A DNA stretch of 55,038 nt from Verrucomicrobiaceae bacterium (GTDB lineage: Bacteria; Verrucomicrobiota; Verrucomicrobiia; Verrucomicrobiales; DEV007): assembly GCA_004211885.1 (NCBI GenBank), contig SHBV01000015.1, positions 1 through 55,038 of the forward strand, written 5' to 3'. This document shows, piece by piece, positions 1-9,153 of this stretch; within the stretch, counting starts at the first letter, position 1; every line of letters begins with the position of its first letter. A program made the position numbers and the translations under genes. Below the pieces are notes generated by a model. It did not search any database. It saw only the letters and a list, made by a program, of their open reading frames with translations, and was not told the origin of the DNA.

Positions 1-341
1 AACCGTTCGTATCCATAATTATATATTGGGTTTAGGTAGGTAAATATAACTAAGGGTGTCTGGGAAATTTTCCTGAAGCTCTTAATGAGATCTATAACAT
101 GAGGAACTGTGGTTCCAGAATCAAGTGCCCTACTAGCTGCCATTTGATTTACGATTCCATCAGCTAAGGGGTCTGAAAAAGGAATGCCAATTTCGATGAT
201 ATCAGTTCCTGCTTCATCGAGTGCTTGCAATATTTCTAATGATTTATTTAAAGTGGGGTCTCCAGCACACACATAGGCCACAAAAGCTGCTTTTTTATCA
301 TTTTTAAGCAGGTCAAATTTCTGTTCTATGCGATTTTTCAT
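1..341 (-). CDS. trpA: Tryptophan synthase alpha subunit (N-terminal part, cut by window edge)
   Basis: Only the first 113 codons are in the window; the gene runs off the left edge. TrpA cleaves indole-3-glycerol phosphate to indole and glyceraldehyde 3-phosphate in the cytoplasm and passes indole to TrpB. The visible part has the family landmarks: FVAYVCAGDPT at residues 20-30, then EIGIPFSDPLADG at 50-62, where Glu50 and Asp61 match the catalytic pair (E. coli Glu49 and Asp60). The ATG at 341-339 gives the usual N-terminus (MKNRIEQKF). No good Shine-Dalgarno sequence precedes it. No gene lies directly upstream on this strand, so it may be the first gene or sole visible gene of its transcript. 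Confidence 0.95.
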   Translation of the reverse strand, partial: MKNRIEQKFDLLKNDKKAAFVAYVCAGDPTLNKSLEILQALDEAGTDIIEIGIPFSDPLADGIVNQMAASRALDSGTTVPHVIDLIKSFRKISQTPLVIFTYLNPIYNYGYER

Positions 342-388
342 TGGGTTTAATTTCAGGAATCTTAACTTCTCATTCAGATTGGGCAAGA

Positions 389-413
389 ATGCTTAATTTT
401 ATCAATTAAGCAT
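389..413. repeat. Perfect 10-bp inverted repeat upstream of trpA
   Basis: atgcttaatt (389-398) and aattaagcat (404-413) are perfect inverted copies around a 5-base spacer. It lies about 48 bases upstream of the trpA start. It lacks a T-tract on either strand, so an operator or leader hairpin for trpA is more likely than a terminator; the function is unknown. Confidence 0.4.
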
Positions 414-827
414 ATTTGAACATTGATTGGGAAATTGTTATTTAAGGTTATGCTTTTATATGAAAGTAAGTTTTTTTATGAAACTTGCTAAATACCGTCT
501 TAAAAACAGCCCAATAAATTCAGCTATTCTGATTTAGATAATTATATAAACTATTTCATTTAAGCTGCAGTAAAGCTGTATATTTATAAAATATTATGCG
601 CCATATTTAGCAGCTATTTTTTTTTAGTCGATCTAAGAATATTTTAAATATGCCTGTTTTTCAGGTAGAACAAGAAGACTTTCATAAGTTGTTGTAAATT
701 ACCTTCCTACAAAACTTTTTAAAACTTTTTAAAAAATACTCGTAATTATGTTTATTCAATTGGATGAAAGTAAGGTTATGAAATCAAAAAAAAGTAGTTA
801 TTATAGCCCTTTTAGCTTTTTTGTTGG

Positions 828-858
828 TTGACCTTTCATAAAATCGTATAAGTATAAT
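828..858 (+). promoter_or_regulatory. Probable sigma-70 type promoter of the HU-like gene
   Basis: A -35 like TTGACC (828-833) and a perfect -10 TATAAT (853-858) are separated by 19 bases, slightly longer than the ideal 17. Transcription would start near 865, leaving a leader of about 50 bases before the ATG at 914. Confidence 0.5.
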
Positions 859-913
859 ATATATTTAAGAACTCTTAAGGGAGACCCATCACAACTAACA
901 ATAAAGAAATACC

Positions 914-1225
914 ATGGCAGTTAAACCACCAAGCAAAACACAAGTTTTAAACAGCATTGCTGAACAGACTGGACTTAAAAAACAAGATGTTATCAGTGTT
1001 TTAGACTCGTTAACTAATCAAATTTCCGCTTCGATCAATGGAGAAGCGGGTGCATTCACAATCCCAGGCCTATGTAAGATTGTAAGACAGATCAAACCTG
1101 CAACACCTGAAAGGGAGATGAAGAGCCCATTTACTGGGGAAATGATCACAGTTTCAGCTAAGCCTGAGCGTAAAGTCGTTAAGATTCGTCCTTTGAAGAA
1201 TCTAAAGGACATGGTCGCTGGATAA
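914..1225 (+). CDS. HU/IHF-family DNA-binding protein
   Basis: A 103-residue protein of the HU/IHF fold, a nucleoid protein that bends DNA as a dimer. The N-terminal helical part (SKTQVLNSIAEQTGLKKQDV) is the HU dimerisation start, and the centre has GAFTIPGLCKI, equivalent to the HU GF(G)xF turn before the DNA-binding arms. It is slightly longer than classical HU (about 90) and ends in VVKIRPLKNLKDMV, an ending I associate with the HU-like proteins of Chlamydiae and Verrucomicrobia. It stands alone, with its own promoter upstream and a strong terminator 26 bases after the stop. Which HU paralogue it is cannot be told. Confidence 0.93.
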   Translation: MAVKPPSKTQVLNSIAEQTGLKKQDVISVLDSLTNQISASINGEAGAFTIPGLCKIVRQIKPATPEREMKSPFTGEMITVSAKPERKVVKIRPLKNLKDMVAG

Positions 1226-1251
1226 ATTACAGACTGATCCATTCAATAAAG

Positions 1252-1284
1252 CCGCACTCTCTGCATAGGGGGTGCGGTTTTTTT
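1252..1284 (+). terminator. Rho-independent terminator after the HU-like gene
   Basis: ccgcactctc (1252-1261) pairs over 10 bp, with two G-U pairs, with 1268-1277 around a 6-base loop, followed directly by seven T residues (1278-1284). Confidence 0.9.
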
Positions 1285-1406
1285 GTGTAATTAATCTCGG
1301 CTTAATAAGTAGGGAGTATTCTGATTTTTGGAATTTGAGTGAGAAAAGTAAAATGCTAATTATATTGTTGATGGAGAAAATTAAACGGTAGTTTTTTTCG
1401 GGAAAA

Positions 1407-4400
1407 ATGAATTTTAAAAGCAATTTTTTGTCAAAAGAAATAGAATTTTGTCTAATGAAAACGAAGTCCTTTGTGGGCCTCTTCCCTTTGCTTGGGTGTT
1501 GTGCAATAATTAATTTTGCAACGCATCAAGCTGGAGCAAAACTGGCAATCAATGAGATCAATTACTCCGTAAAGGATGAAGACGGAGTTGAGGACTTTAG
1601 CAAAGAGTGGATTGAATTATATAATTCAGGCACACAAGAGATTTCTCTGGAGAATTGGCGCATCAGTGCTGGTGTCAATTATGAATTTCCCAATTACGTT
1701 ATCGCTCCTAAATCATTTGTAATTATTGCTGCGGATCCAGAAAAGTTTTCGTCGTTGTATCCTGATGCACCAGAGCCATTGGGCCCATGGGTTGGAAAAT
1801 TGTCAAATACTGGTGAGACGATACGAATAAGAGACAACTTTAACAAAGAAATAGATCAAGTTGATTATGCGGATGAGGGTTTTTGGGCATCAAGGAAAAG
1901 TGGGCCTGAAGATCGTGGGCATGAAGGTTGGATTTGGGAAGCTTTACACGATGGGGGTGGAAAGTCACTTGAGTTGGTTAATTGGGCTGACAAAAATAAT
2001 AATGGACAAAATTGGAGCTCTTCTATTCCAGAAGGAGGTACCCCTGGGCAACAAAATTCTATCTATGATTCAAAGTTAGTCCCATTAATAAAAAGTATTA
2101 GTCATTTTCCGGTACTGCCAAAATCAACGGAGCCAGTTAGAATAACTCTTCAAATGGATAATTCTTCAAGCCTTGAAGATCTTAGGCTTGAATTGTTCTG
2201 GAAGGTCGATTCAGCCGATAGTGAATTTGCTTCCATGGATATGATGGCTAATGAAGAGGGTATTTATTTCGCTGAAATTCCAGAACAGAAAGACAAATCA
2301 GTTGTTGAGTTTTTCTTTGTTCTTGGCGCTGGCGGAAACAAATCTCGGCAGTGGCCGGCTCCGATACCCGGTAAAGGTAATGCATGTAATTATTTGTATA
2401 TGGTCGATGATGGCTACGAAGATATACGTTCTGGGCCTAGTTATTATGTGATTATGACAGATTCTGAGCGAGCTGAGCTCGAAGAGATTGGTCGTCGTTC
2501 CAGTCAATCTGATAGCAATGCTGAAATGAATTGTACTTTCATTAGCTTTGACGGGAAAGGGGCAAGAGTAAGATACTTGTCTTCAATTAGAAACCGCGGA
2601 GCGAGTAGCAGGAATGGTCCTCCAAATAATCATTTAATTAAATTCAGATCAGATGATCCTTGGAATGGACAGGAATCAATAAAATTTAATTGCCAGTACA
2701 CGCATTCTCAAGTCGCGGGCAGTTGGCTTTATCAATGGCTGGGCGTTAAAGCCGCTGACAGTATTCCTGTTAAGCTTCACGTTAATGGAGAAGATCTGGC
2801 TGAGTCCGGTGGGCCACGAATGTTTGGGCACTATGCTAGAACAGAATCCTTAGATTCGAATTTTGTTAAGGCTCACTGGCCTGAAGATTCTGGTGGAAAT
2901 TTGTACCAAGTAAGAGATGATGAAGATAGTGGGGATGAGGGAGACCTTAAATATGAAGGGGAGCAGGTTGATTCTTATCGAAATACATATTTCAAGAAGA
3001 CAAACAAATCAGTAGATGATTGGTCGGATATTATCGCTTTAACGAAAGCTTTGAATAGTGATGAAGAGCCAGATTATCTTGAGAGATTATCTCAAGTTAT
3101 TGATATTGATCAGTGGTTGCATTTTTTGGCTGTGGATTCACTGATAGGAAATAGGGAAGGAGGTCTTACCACAGGCAAAGGTGATGATTATGCATTATAC
3201 AGAGGTGAGAAGGACCAGCGATTTCAGTTAGTTCCCCATGATTTAGATACAGTATTAGATCAGGGGACCAGATCAGGGAGTCCTAACTTATCAATTTTCA
3301 CATACACTGGTGTTGATGGGCTGAATGAGTTTTTGGCTCATCCTGATATCATTCCTCGGTATTACAACAAGTTCATTCAGATAATTGAGAGTAAATATAG
3401 GCCAGAGTTGATTGATCCAATCATTGATAGGGCATTAGGAGATTTTTTTCCTTCAGATGTGCTAGATGAGATGAAGGAATTTGTTGTGGATCGTAGGCGT
3501 GGCGTTTTATCCCAAATACAGACAAATTATTCAGTAGAAGTTGATTTGTCTGAATCTAGTGATGGGTATTACCGAACAGTGAATGGAGAGGCTAGGTTCA
3601 GTGGAGAATTTCATGTTGGAAATGTTAAATCCGTAAAAGTTAATGGAATTGATGCTAATCTTGATCGTCGTGAAGGGACGTGGGATTTAACGCTTCGTTC
3701 ATTTTCAAATGGAGGCGCCTTAATGCCAGGTTTAAACAGGGTCAGAGTCGCGTTTTATAGAGACTCTGAAGGTGAAATGGTTCATGAGGAGTATTTAAAA
3801 TTATGGAACGATACTGGAACAGTCACAGAGGTTTCAGGTGACCTTACGGGCTCTGAGATAAGAGGTAACGTTTTTTTAACGACTAGAGGTTCATACATCC
3901 CTAAGGTTCCATTCCTTGTTCGTGTAGATTTAAGGGACCCTAATGGTTCTTACTCAAGAGAAGTTTGGGACACATCTGTTAATCTCACTGCAAATAGGCC
4001 TGGTATCAGGATAAGTCCTAACGTTGTTAATCTCAGAAATGGATTGGGGAGTGCATTAGTTACTGTTGAGGGTGGCGGAATAGAAGAGGAACTAGTTCTC
4101 ATTACTGAGGGTGCTGAATGGAGTTACCTCGATAATGGCTCTGATCAGGGTGTCCTTTGGCAGAGTATTAATTTTGATGATTCTGAATGGGCAAGAGGAA
4201 GGGCAGAATTGGGGTATGGTGATGATGATGAAGTTACTGAGTTAAGTTTTGGGCCAGACTCAAGAAATAAATATGCTACAACATATTTTCGATCTGAATT
4301 TAATGTTGATGACATTGAAAATATTTCTACTTTAAAAATGCGATTAAAGTATGACGACGGAGCCATTTTATATATTAATGGCAAAGAATTCTTCAAGACA

Positions 4401-7400
4401 TCTAACATGGAGTCAGGCATGGCCTTTGATGAGTTTACGGTTGATGGTGATGATACTCCTACTGAGAACTTTCAGGAATTCTCACAATTGTCGCCAGACT
4501 TGCTTGTTACAGGGAAAAACGTGATAGCTGTAGAAATAAAGCAAGGAGATGACCGGAGTTCGGACATCAGTTTTGATCTTCAGTTAAGCGCGCTTATTTC
4601 CGGTCCTTCTTTAGATCCTGGAGATTTAAATTTAACTGTTGAAGTGGGGCAGCAAAGTGTTGCTAAAAGTATTATTAGTCTGGGCCCCTCTCCTGATTCG
4701 ATCGAAGTTTCAGGAACTTTAGATGGAGACGTAACTAATTGGTCCGGAGTCATCCGCGTTATAGGGGATGTGACAGTTCCAAAAGGCCACACCCTAAACA
4801 TCTTGCCAGGTACTATTCTTTTATTAAATGGTGATGAGGAGCCACAGAGTTCCGCAGGGTCAGACTTAATAATTTCTGGTAGCATTAATTGTGTTGGTAA
4901 TAGTGAGAATCCAATAACGATTTCCTCTTCTTCTGCTGGCAAAGTGTGGGGGCAGGTCCTATTTGACGAATCAGAAGTAGCCGTTTTTAAATTTACAAAT
5001 ATTCATCAAGGAGGTCATTCGCCAAAAGGAGGTCATACAGACCATGGGCGGGTATTGAGAGTTTTGGGGTCGAGTGTGATTTTTGAAGATTGCACGATAT
5101 CAGATAATCGAGGAAAAATTGGTCAGTCAAATGCCCAAAATGGAAAAGGTTCCAGTTTAGTGTTTCGTAGATGTCATTGGGCAAGATCAGTGATGGGTTT
5201 TGAGACTTTTGATACGAGTGTGTTATTAGAGGATTCTTACATCACTGATATGTTGGGTGCTTATAGGGAAGATAATGTCACTGATGACAATGATGCGATA
5301 TATCTTCATGATGCTAGGCCAGGACAGGAATTGATTCTTAAGAATGTTACCGTGGCGTACATGGATGATGATGGGATTGATACTCTTGGAGCTGACGTTT
5401 TAGCTGAGGGCGTTATATGTAGAAACTGTTCAGATAAAGGCATCAGTGTCTTTGGGGGGTCTCTTCAATTAAATGGGGGTCTCTTGGTTGATAATGATAT
5501 TGGAATTTCTGCAAAGGATGATGCGGATGTCGTTCTTAATAATGTCACTGTTTCTGGCAATAATGGAGTTGGGATTCAGGTTGAAAATAAAGATGGTGAT
5601 GACGATCCGAGTCGGTATACCGTGAATGGTAGTATTTTGTGGGGCAATGGGCTTTCTGTGCGGACTGATTATGGTGACGAAGATATTGTAGTTAACGGTT
5701 CTATAGTTGAAGGAGGATGGGAATTGAACCAGAGTTTGGATCCTCTATTTAGGAATTCAGAAACTGGAGATTTCAGGCTTTCTGAAAACTCTCCAGCAAT
5801 AGTAGAAGGCAAAGACGGCGAAAGTAAAAAGGATGTGGGCTTTTATGATTTTATTGTACTTGGAGGCGAAGTGCGGTGGGAATTAGATAAATCTCCGTAC
5901 TACGTTACGGATGATATTAAAGTACCAGATGGAGTTGATTTTTATTTGGAAGCAGGAGTGTCTGTTTATGTTGCAGAGGGGGTAAAGATTGAAATTGAAG
6001 GCAAAGCTTCAATAGTCGGTTCTCCTGAACGCAGGATTCAATTTTCACATTTTCCTGGAGCGCAATTTGTTGAAGATGATGCAGGTGATGGAGAATTGCC
6101 TGACGCTCCACCCAAATGGAGAGGCTTGAAACTGATTAATACATTGGATCCAGAAAATATTATCAAGTGTACTGATTTTGACAGTGCTCAAGATGATGAA
6201 GGTGCCATTGGTGTGATAAATTCACAATGTGTAATAGATGATGTGTTTTTTAGTCGGACTCATATTAGAATGATTTATACTGAAGATGCTTCAGTTATTA
6301 TAAGGAATACGAAGTTTCCTGATATGTTTACCGAAGATGAGAAGCCTGCTGAGCTTGGTCTTGATAATATTAGTGAACATATAAAAGGGATAGGGGAAAT
6401 TCCTGAAGGTGGTAGGTACATTATAAAAAATAACTCTTTTGGAAGGAATAAGGGTCATAACGATGTGATTGATGTTGATAGTGGATGGAGGCCCGATCCA
6501 ATAGTTCAAATTATAGGTAACTATTTTGAAGGTGCAGGCGATGAGCTGTGTGATCTTGGGGGAGATGTTTATTTGTCAGAAAATGTTTTTCTTAATGTTT
6601 TCAAGGATGACGAAACCTCAGATAGAGGCTATGCAAATGCAATTTCTACTGGTGATGTTGGTCCGGATGCTACGTTCTCTATATCGAGGAATATCTTCTC
6701 TGATGTTGATCACGCTATTAGTCTAAAAATCCAGAGCGCTACAATTTTTGAGAATAATACAGTTCATAAAATTCATCCTGATTTTAATGACAGATTTGAT
6801 AATCCGAGTGTTGCCTCTGTGGTAAATCTTTTCATACCCACAGATACTGATTCTCGAGCCACTCATGGAAAAGGTGCGTATCTTAGTGATAATATTCTAG
6901 TTACTCCGAGAGTCTTTAGTGGTGCAGATGATGCTAAAGAACCGCCGTTTCCAGTCACTCCATTGGAGCTGGTTCGGAATCTATTAGATCCTCAGTTGTC
7001 AGATTTAGAAATAGGAAGAAATCATGAAGGTGTTAGTGTTTTGGATTTGGGGGAAAGAAATACCGTTGATTTCCCGTTATTTACTGATCCTGAATCCCAA
7101 AATTTTAACCTACATCCTGCGTCCCCTGCAAGAGGAGCCGGAAGATTTGGTCAAGATCTTGGAGCCTTAGTTCCTTCTGGTATATTTATATCTGGAGAGC
7201 CCGCTCAGGTTACCACTGATCGAGAAGCTTCATTGGAAGTTGGTGGGCCTGGATACTTTGCTTATCGTTGGAGATTAAAAGATGCGGAATGGAGTGAAGC
7301 GATTGAAATAGGTGAAGGGTTTAATCCCTCGGGACCCACTGTCCGTATTGGAAAGATACTGTTGAAAGATTTGTTGCCTGGTACTTATGGAGTAGAAGTT

Positions 7401-9146
7401 TTGGGGCGAGACTTTGCCGGGAATTGGCAAGAATCACCAACTCAATCAGAACAATGGGAAATTGTCGAATCTTATCCTAACAAGCTTGTTATGAACGAGT
7501 TGCTAATTTTGAATGACGGTGTCTATGAATCTGATGGCTGGAACCCTTCATATATTGAGATTTACAATTCAAGCCCTAATGCGATTAGCTTGGATAACTG
7601 TTATCTTAGTTCAAGCGTCAGTGGTGATGAACGAATGGATATTGGCCAAATTACTGACATTGAAGGGTGGGGCTACTTGTTAATTGATGTTAATTCTTCT
7701 AACGGTTCCTTACAAATTAATAAGGAAGGAGGAGCTCTCTATTTATTCCATTCAGATAAGATATTAGATTCGATTCATTATGGTTATCAGGCATCCAATT
7801 GCTCCATTGGTAGGCATGGAAGAGATTCCATTTGGACTCTAAATGTCCCAACCCCTGGGGCAGAGAATAGACAGATGATTGTTAGTGATCCTTCAGGGCT
7901 TAGAATAAATGAATGGCTTGCTAATCCAGGTCCATTAAATAGGAGTGAATTTATTGAATTGGCAAACGATTCATCATATCCAGTAGCACTAACTGGAATC
8001 AGCCTTTCTGACTCTCACGATTATGATGAAAACTCGATGGTGATTCCTGAATTAAGTTTCATTGCTCCAAATAATTTTGTGACAATTAAACCTAAGGGAT
8101 TCAAGCTTTCTACTGACTTGGACCAAATAGTTCTCTCTGACAGAGACGGTTCACTTCTTGATGATATCATATATGGCCCACAGATAGAGGGAGTTTCTGA
8201 AGGGAAAATAGTCGGCAGTGATTCTTATCAAAAATTCATAGTGCCAACACCGGGAGTCGAGCAGCCAGAGATAGGCTCTGATGAGTATTTAGAATATGAG
8301 AGGCTTTTAGAAATATATAAATCCCTTAGGATAGTAGAAATCATGTATAACCCACTCGGTGGATCCGAGTTCGAGTACATTGAGTTGCAGAATATTGGAG
8401 ATGAAATATTAAATCTAAATGGAATTAGTTTTGTGGAAGGAATTTATTATACCTTTGGTGAAATGGTGCTTTCCCCTAAAGAGTCAGTAGTTCTTGTTTC
8501 TGATTTAAACGCTTTCGTTTCTAGATATGGTGAGGTCAACGATTTAATCGATGAGTATGTGGGCAAGCTAAATAATGGTGGTGAGGAATTGATCCTTCAA
8601 TTGCCTGAACCTTATCCGTTCAATATGGCTAGATTTTCATTTAATGATGAATGGTACAGTCAAGCCGATGGCGATGGGTATTCATTAGAGTTGAAAGATT
8701 TAATAATTGATCCGTCTAGTTATAATTTTAGATCTTCTTGGACAATTGGTAGCTATCTTGGGAGTCCACATGGAATAATTTTGGAAGAGACTTATAAAAT
8801 GTGGTCTGTCGAAAATGAGGCCGGGCTTCCTTATGCAGACGATGATAGTGACGGATTAATTAACGCTATAGAATATGTTCTTGGCGGGAATTCAGGGAGC
8901 TCTGTTCAATTGGATTTGCCACGTTTTGATATTGAGGAGAATTCAATGATATGGGAGGTGGGCACAAAACTGACAGTAAGTGACTACAGAGTAGTTTTCG
9001 AGTATTCTAATGACCTGAAGAAATGGAACGAATTGCCTATAGATCGAACAACAATTGGACCTCTGATGAGAAATGATTTAATTCGCTTGCCGTCAATCTC
9101 TCAAAAGGCATTTGTACGCTTAAGATTAGACAGCATTTCTGAATAG
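1407..9146 (+). CDS. Giant secreted CotH-kinase / lamin-tail-domain / beta-helix protein
   Basis: A 2579-residue exported protein. The start is uncertain: the ATG at 1455 (MKTKSFVGLFPLLGCC...) makes a neat signal peptide and may be the true start. Approximate order: lamin tail domain (44-218); CotH-type kinase-like domain (338-700) with HDLD at 611-614; beta-sandwich resembling galactose-binding folds (902-1062); right-handed beta-helix (1112-1438); second beta-helix (1485-1898); Ig/FN3-like stretch (1933-2013); three more lamin tail domains starting near 2022, 2164 and 2307; and a C-terminal segment with DDDSDGLINAIEYVLGG at about 2478. CotH proteins phosphorylate secreted proteins in spore formers; lamin tail domains are adhesive beta-sandwiches in exported bacterial proteins. 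I infer a surface or secreted protein. Its substrate is unknown. It stands alone, converging on pyc with 7 bases between. Confidence 0.85.
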   Translation: MNFKSNFLSKEIEFCLMKTKSFVGLFPLLGCCAIINFATHQAGAKLAINEINYSVKDEDGVEDFSKEWIELYNSGTQEISLENWRISAGVNYEFPNYVIAPKSFVIIAADPEKFSSLYPDAPEPLGPWVGKLSNTGETIRIRDNFNKEIDQVDYADEGFWASRKSGPEDRGHEGWIWEALHDGGGKSLELVNWADKNNNGQNWSSSIPEGGTPGQQNSIYDSKLVPLIKSISHFPVLPKSTEPVRITLQMDNSSSLEDLRLELFWKVDSADSEFASMDMMANEEGIYFAEIPEQKDKSVVEFFFVLGAGGNKSRQWPAPIPGKGNACNYLYMVDDGYEDIRSGPSYYVIMTDSERAELEEIGRRSSQSDSNAEMNCTFISFDGKGARVRYLSSIRNRGASSRNGPPNNHLIKFRSDDPWNGQESIKFNCQYTHSQVAGSWLYQWLGVKAADSIPVKLHVNGEDLAESGGPRMFGHYARTESLDSNFVKAHWPEDSGGNLYQVRDDEDSGDEGDLKYEGEQVDSYRNTYFKKTNKSVDDWSDIIALTKALNSDEEPDYLERLSQVIDIDQWLHFLAVDSLIGNREGGLTTGKGDDYALYRGEKDQRFQLVPHDLDTVLDQGTRSGSPNLSIFTYTGVDGLNEFLAHPDIIPRYYNKFIQIIESKYRPELIDPIIDRALGDFFPSDVLDEMKEFVVDRRRGVLSQIQTNYSVEVDLSESSDGYYRTVNGEARFSGEFHVGNVKSVKVNGIDANLDRREGTWDLTLRSFSNGGALMPGLNRVRVAFYRDSEGEMVHEEYLKLWNDTGTVTEVSGDLTGSEIRGNVFLTTRGSYIPKVPFLVRVDLRDPNGSYSREVWDTSVNLTANRPGIRISPNVVNLRNGLGSALVTVEGGGIEEELVLITEGAEWSYLDNGSDQGVLWQSINFDDSEWARGRAELGYGDDDEVTELSFGPDSRNKYATTYFRSEFNVDDIENISTLKMRLKYDDGAILYINGKEFFKTSNMESGMAFDEFTVDGDDTPTENFQEFSQLSPDLLVTGKNVIAVEIKQGDDRSSDISFDLQLSALISGPSLDPGDLNLTVEVGQQSVAKSIISLGPSPDSIEVSGTLDGDVTNWSGVIRVIGDVTVPKGHTLNILPGTILLLNGDEEPQSSAGSDLIISGSINCVGNSENPITISSSSAGKVWGQVLFDESEVAVFKFTNIHQGGHSPKGGHTDHGRVLRVLGSSVIFEDCTISDNRGKIGQSNAQNGKGSSLVFRRCHWARSVMGFETFDTSVLLEDSYITDMLGAYREDNVTDDNDAIYLHDARPGQELILKNVTVAYMDDDGIDTLGADVLAEGVICRNCSDKGISVFGGSLQLNGGLLVDNDIGISAKDDADVVLNNVTVSGNNGVGIQVENKDGDDDPSRYTVNGSILWGNGLSVRTDYGDEDIVVNGSIVEGGWELNQSLDPLFRNSETGDFRLSENSPAIVEGKDGESKKDVGFYDFIVLGGEVRWELDKSPYYVTDDIKVPDGVDFYLEAGVSVYVAEGVKIEIEGKASIVGSPERRIQFSHFPGAQFVEDDAGDGELPDAPPKWRGLKLINTLDPENIIKCTDFDSAQDDEGAIGVINSQCVIDDVFFSRTHIRMIYTEDASVIIRNTKFPDMFTEDEKPAELGLDNISEHIKGIGEIPEGGRYIIKNNSFGRNKGHNDVIDVDSGWRPDPIVQIIGNYFEGAGDELCDLGGDVYLSENVFLNVFKDDETSDRGYANAISTGDVGPDATFSISRNIFSDVDHAISLKIQSATIFENNTVHKIHPDFNDRFDNPSVASVVNLFIPTDTDSRATHGKGAYLSDNILVTPRVFSGADDAKEPPFPVTPLELVRNLLDPQLSDLEIGRNHEGVSVLDLGERNTVDFPLFTDPESQNFNLHPASPARGAGRFGQDLGALVPSGIFISGEPAQVTTDREASLEVGGPGYFAYRWRLKDAEWSEAIEIGEGFNPSGPTVRIGKILLKDLLPGTYGVEVLGRDFAGNWQESPTQSEQWEIVESYPNKLVMNELLILNDGVYESDGWNPSYIEIYNSSPNAISLDNCYLSSSVSGDERMDIGQITDIEGWGYLLIDVNSSNGSLQINKEGGALYLFHSDKILDSIHYGYQASNCSIGRHGRDSIWTLNVPTPGAENRQMIVSDPSGLRINEWLANPGPLNRSEFIELANDSSYPVALTGISLSDSHDYDENSMVIPELSFIAPNNFVTIKPKGFKLSTDLDQIVLSDRDGSLLDDIIYGPQIEGVSEGKIVGSDSYQKFIVPTPGVEQPEIGSDEYLEYERLLEIYKSLRIVEIMYNPLGGSEFEYIELQNIGDEILNLNGISFVEGIYYTFGEMVLSPKESVVLVSDLNAFVSRYGEVNDLIDEYVGKLNNGGEELILQLPEPYPFNMARFSFNDEWYSQADGDGYSLELKDLIIDPSSYNFRSSWTIGSYLGSPHGIILEETYKMWSVENEAGLPYADDDSDGLINAIEYVLGGNSGSSVQLDLPRFDIEENSMIWEVGTKLTVSDYRVVFEYSNDLKKWNELPIDRTTIGPLMRNDLIRLPSISQKAFVRLRLDSISE

Positions 9147-9153
9147 AGGATTG

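Larger units (their letters stand above)
342..913. other. AT-rich intergenic region between trpA and the HU-like gene
   Basis: No convincing gene is seen here. It holds a 10-bp palindrome (389-413), a long-loop stem followed by nine T residues (563-625), a tandem 10-bp repeat aaaacttttt at 711-730, and the promoter of the HU-like gene. A 25-codon ATG frame starting at 461 (MKVSFFMKLAKYR...) is noted but has no other support. Confidence 0.6.

Noticed and set aside
342..913. A 25-codon ORF starting at 461 and other tiny frames
   Set aside because: No ribosome-binding site, no recognisable motif and a chance-level length in an AT-rich gap.
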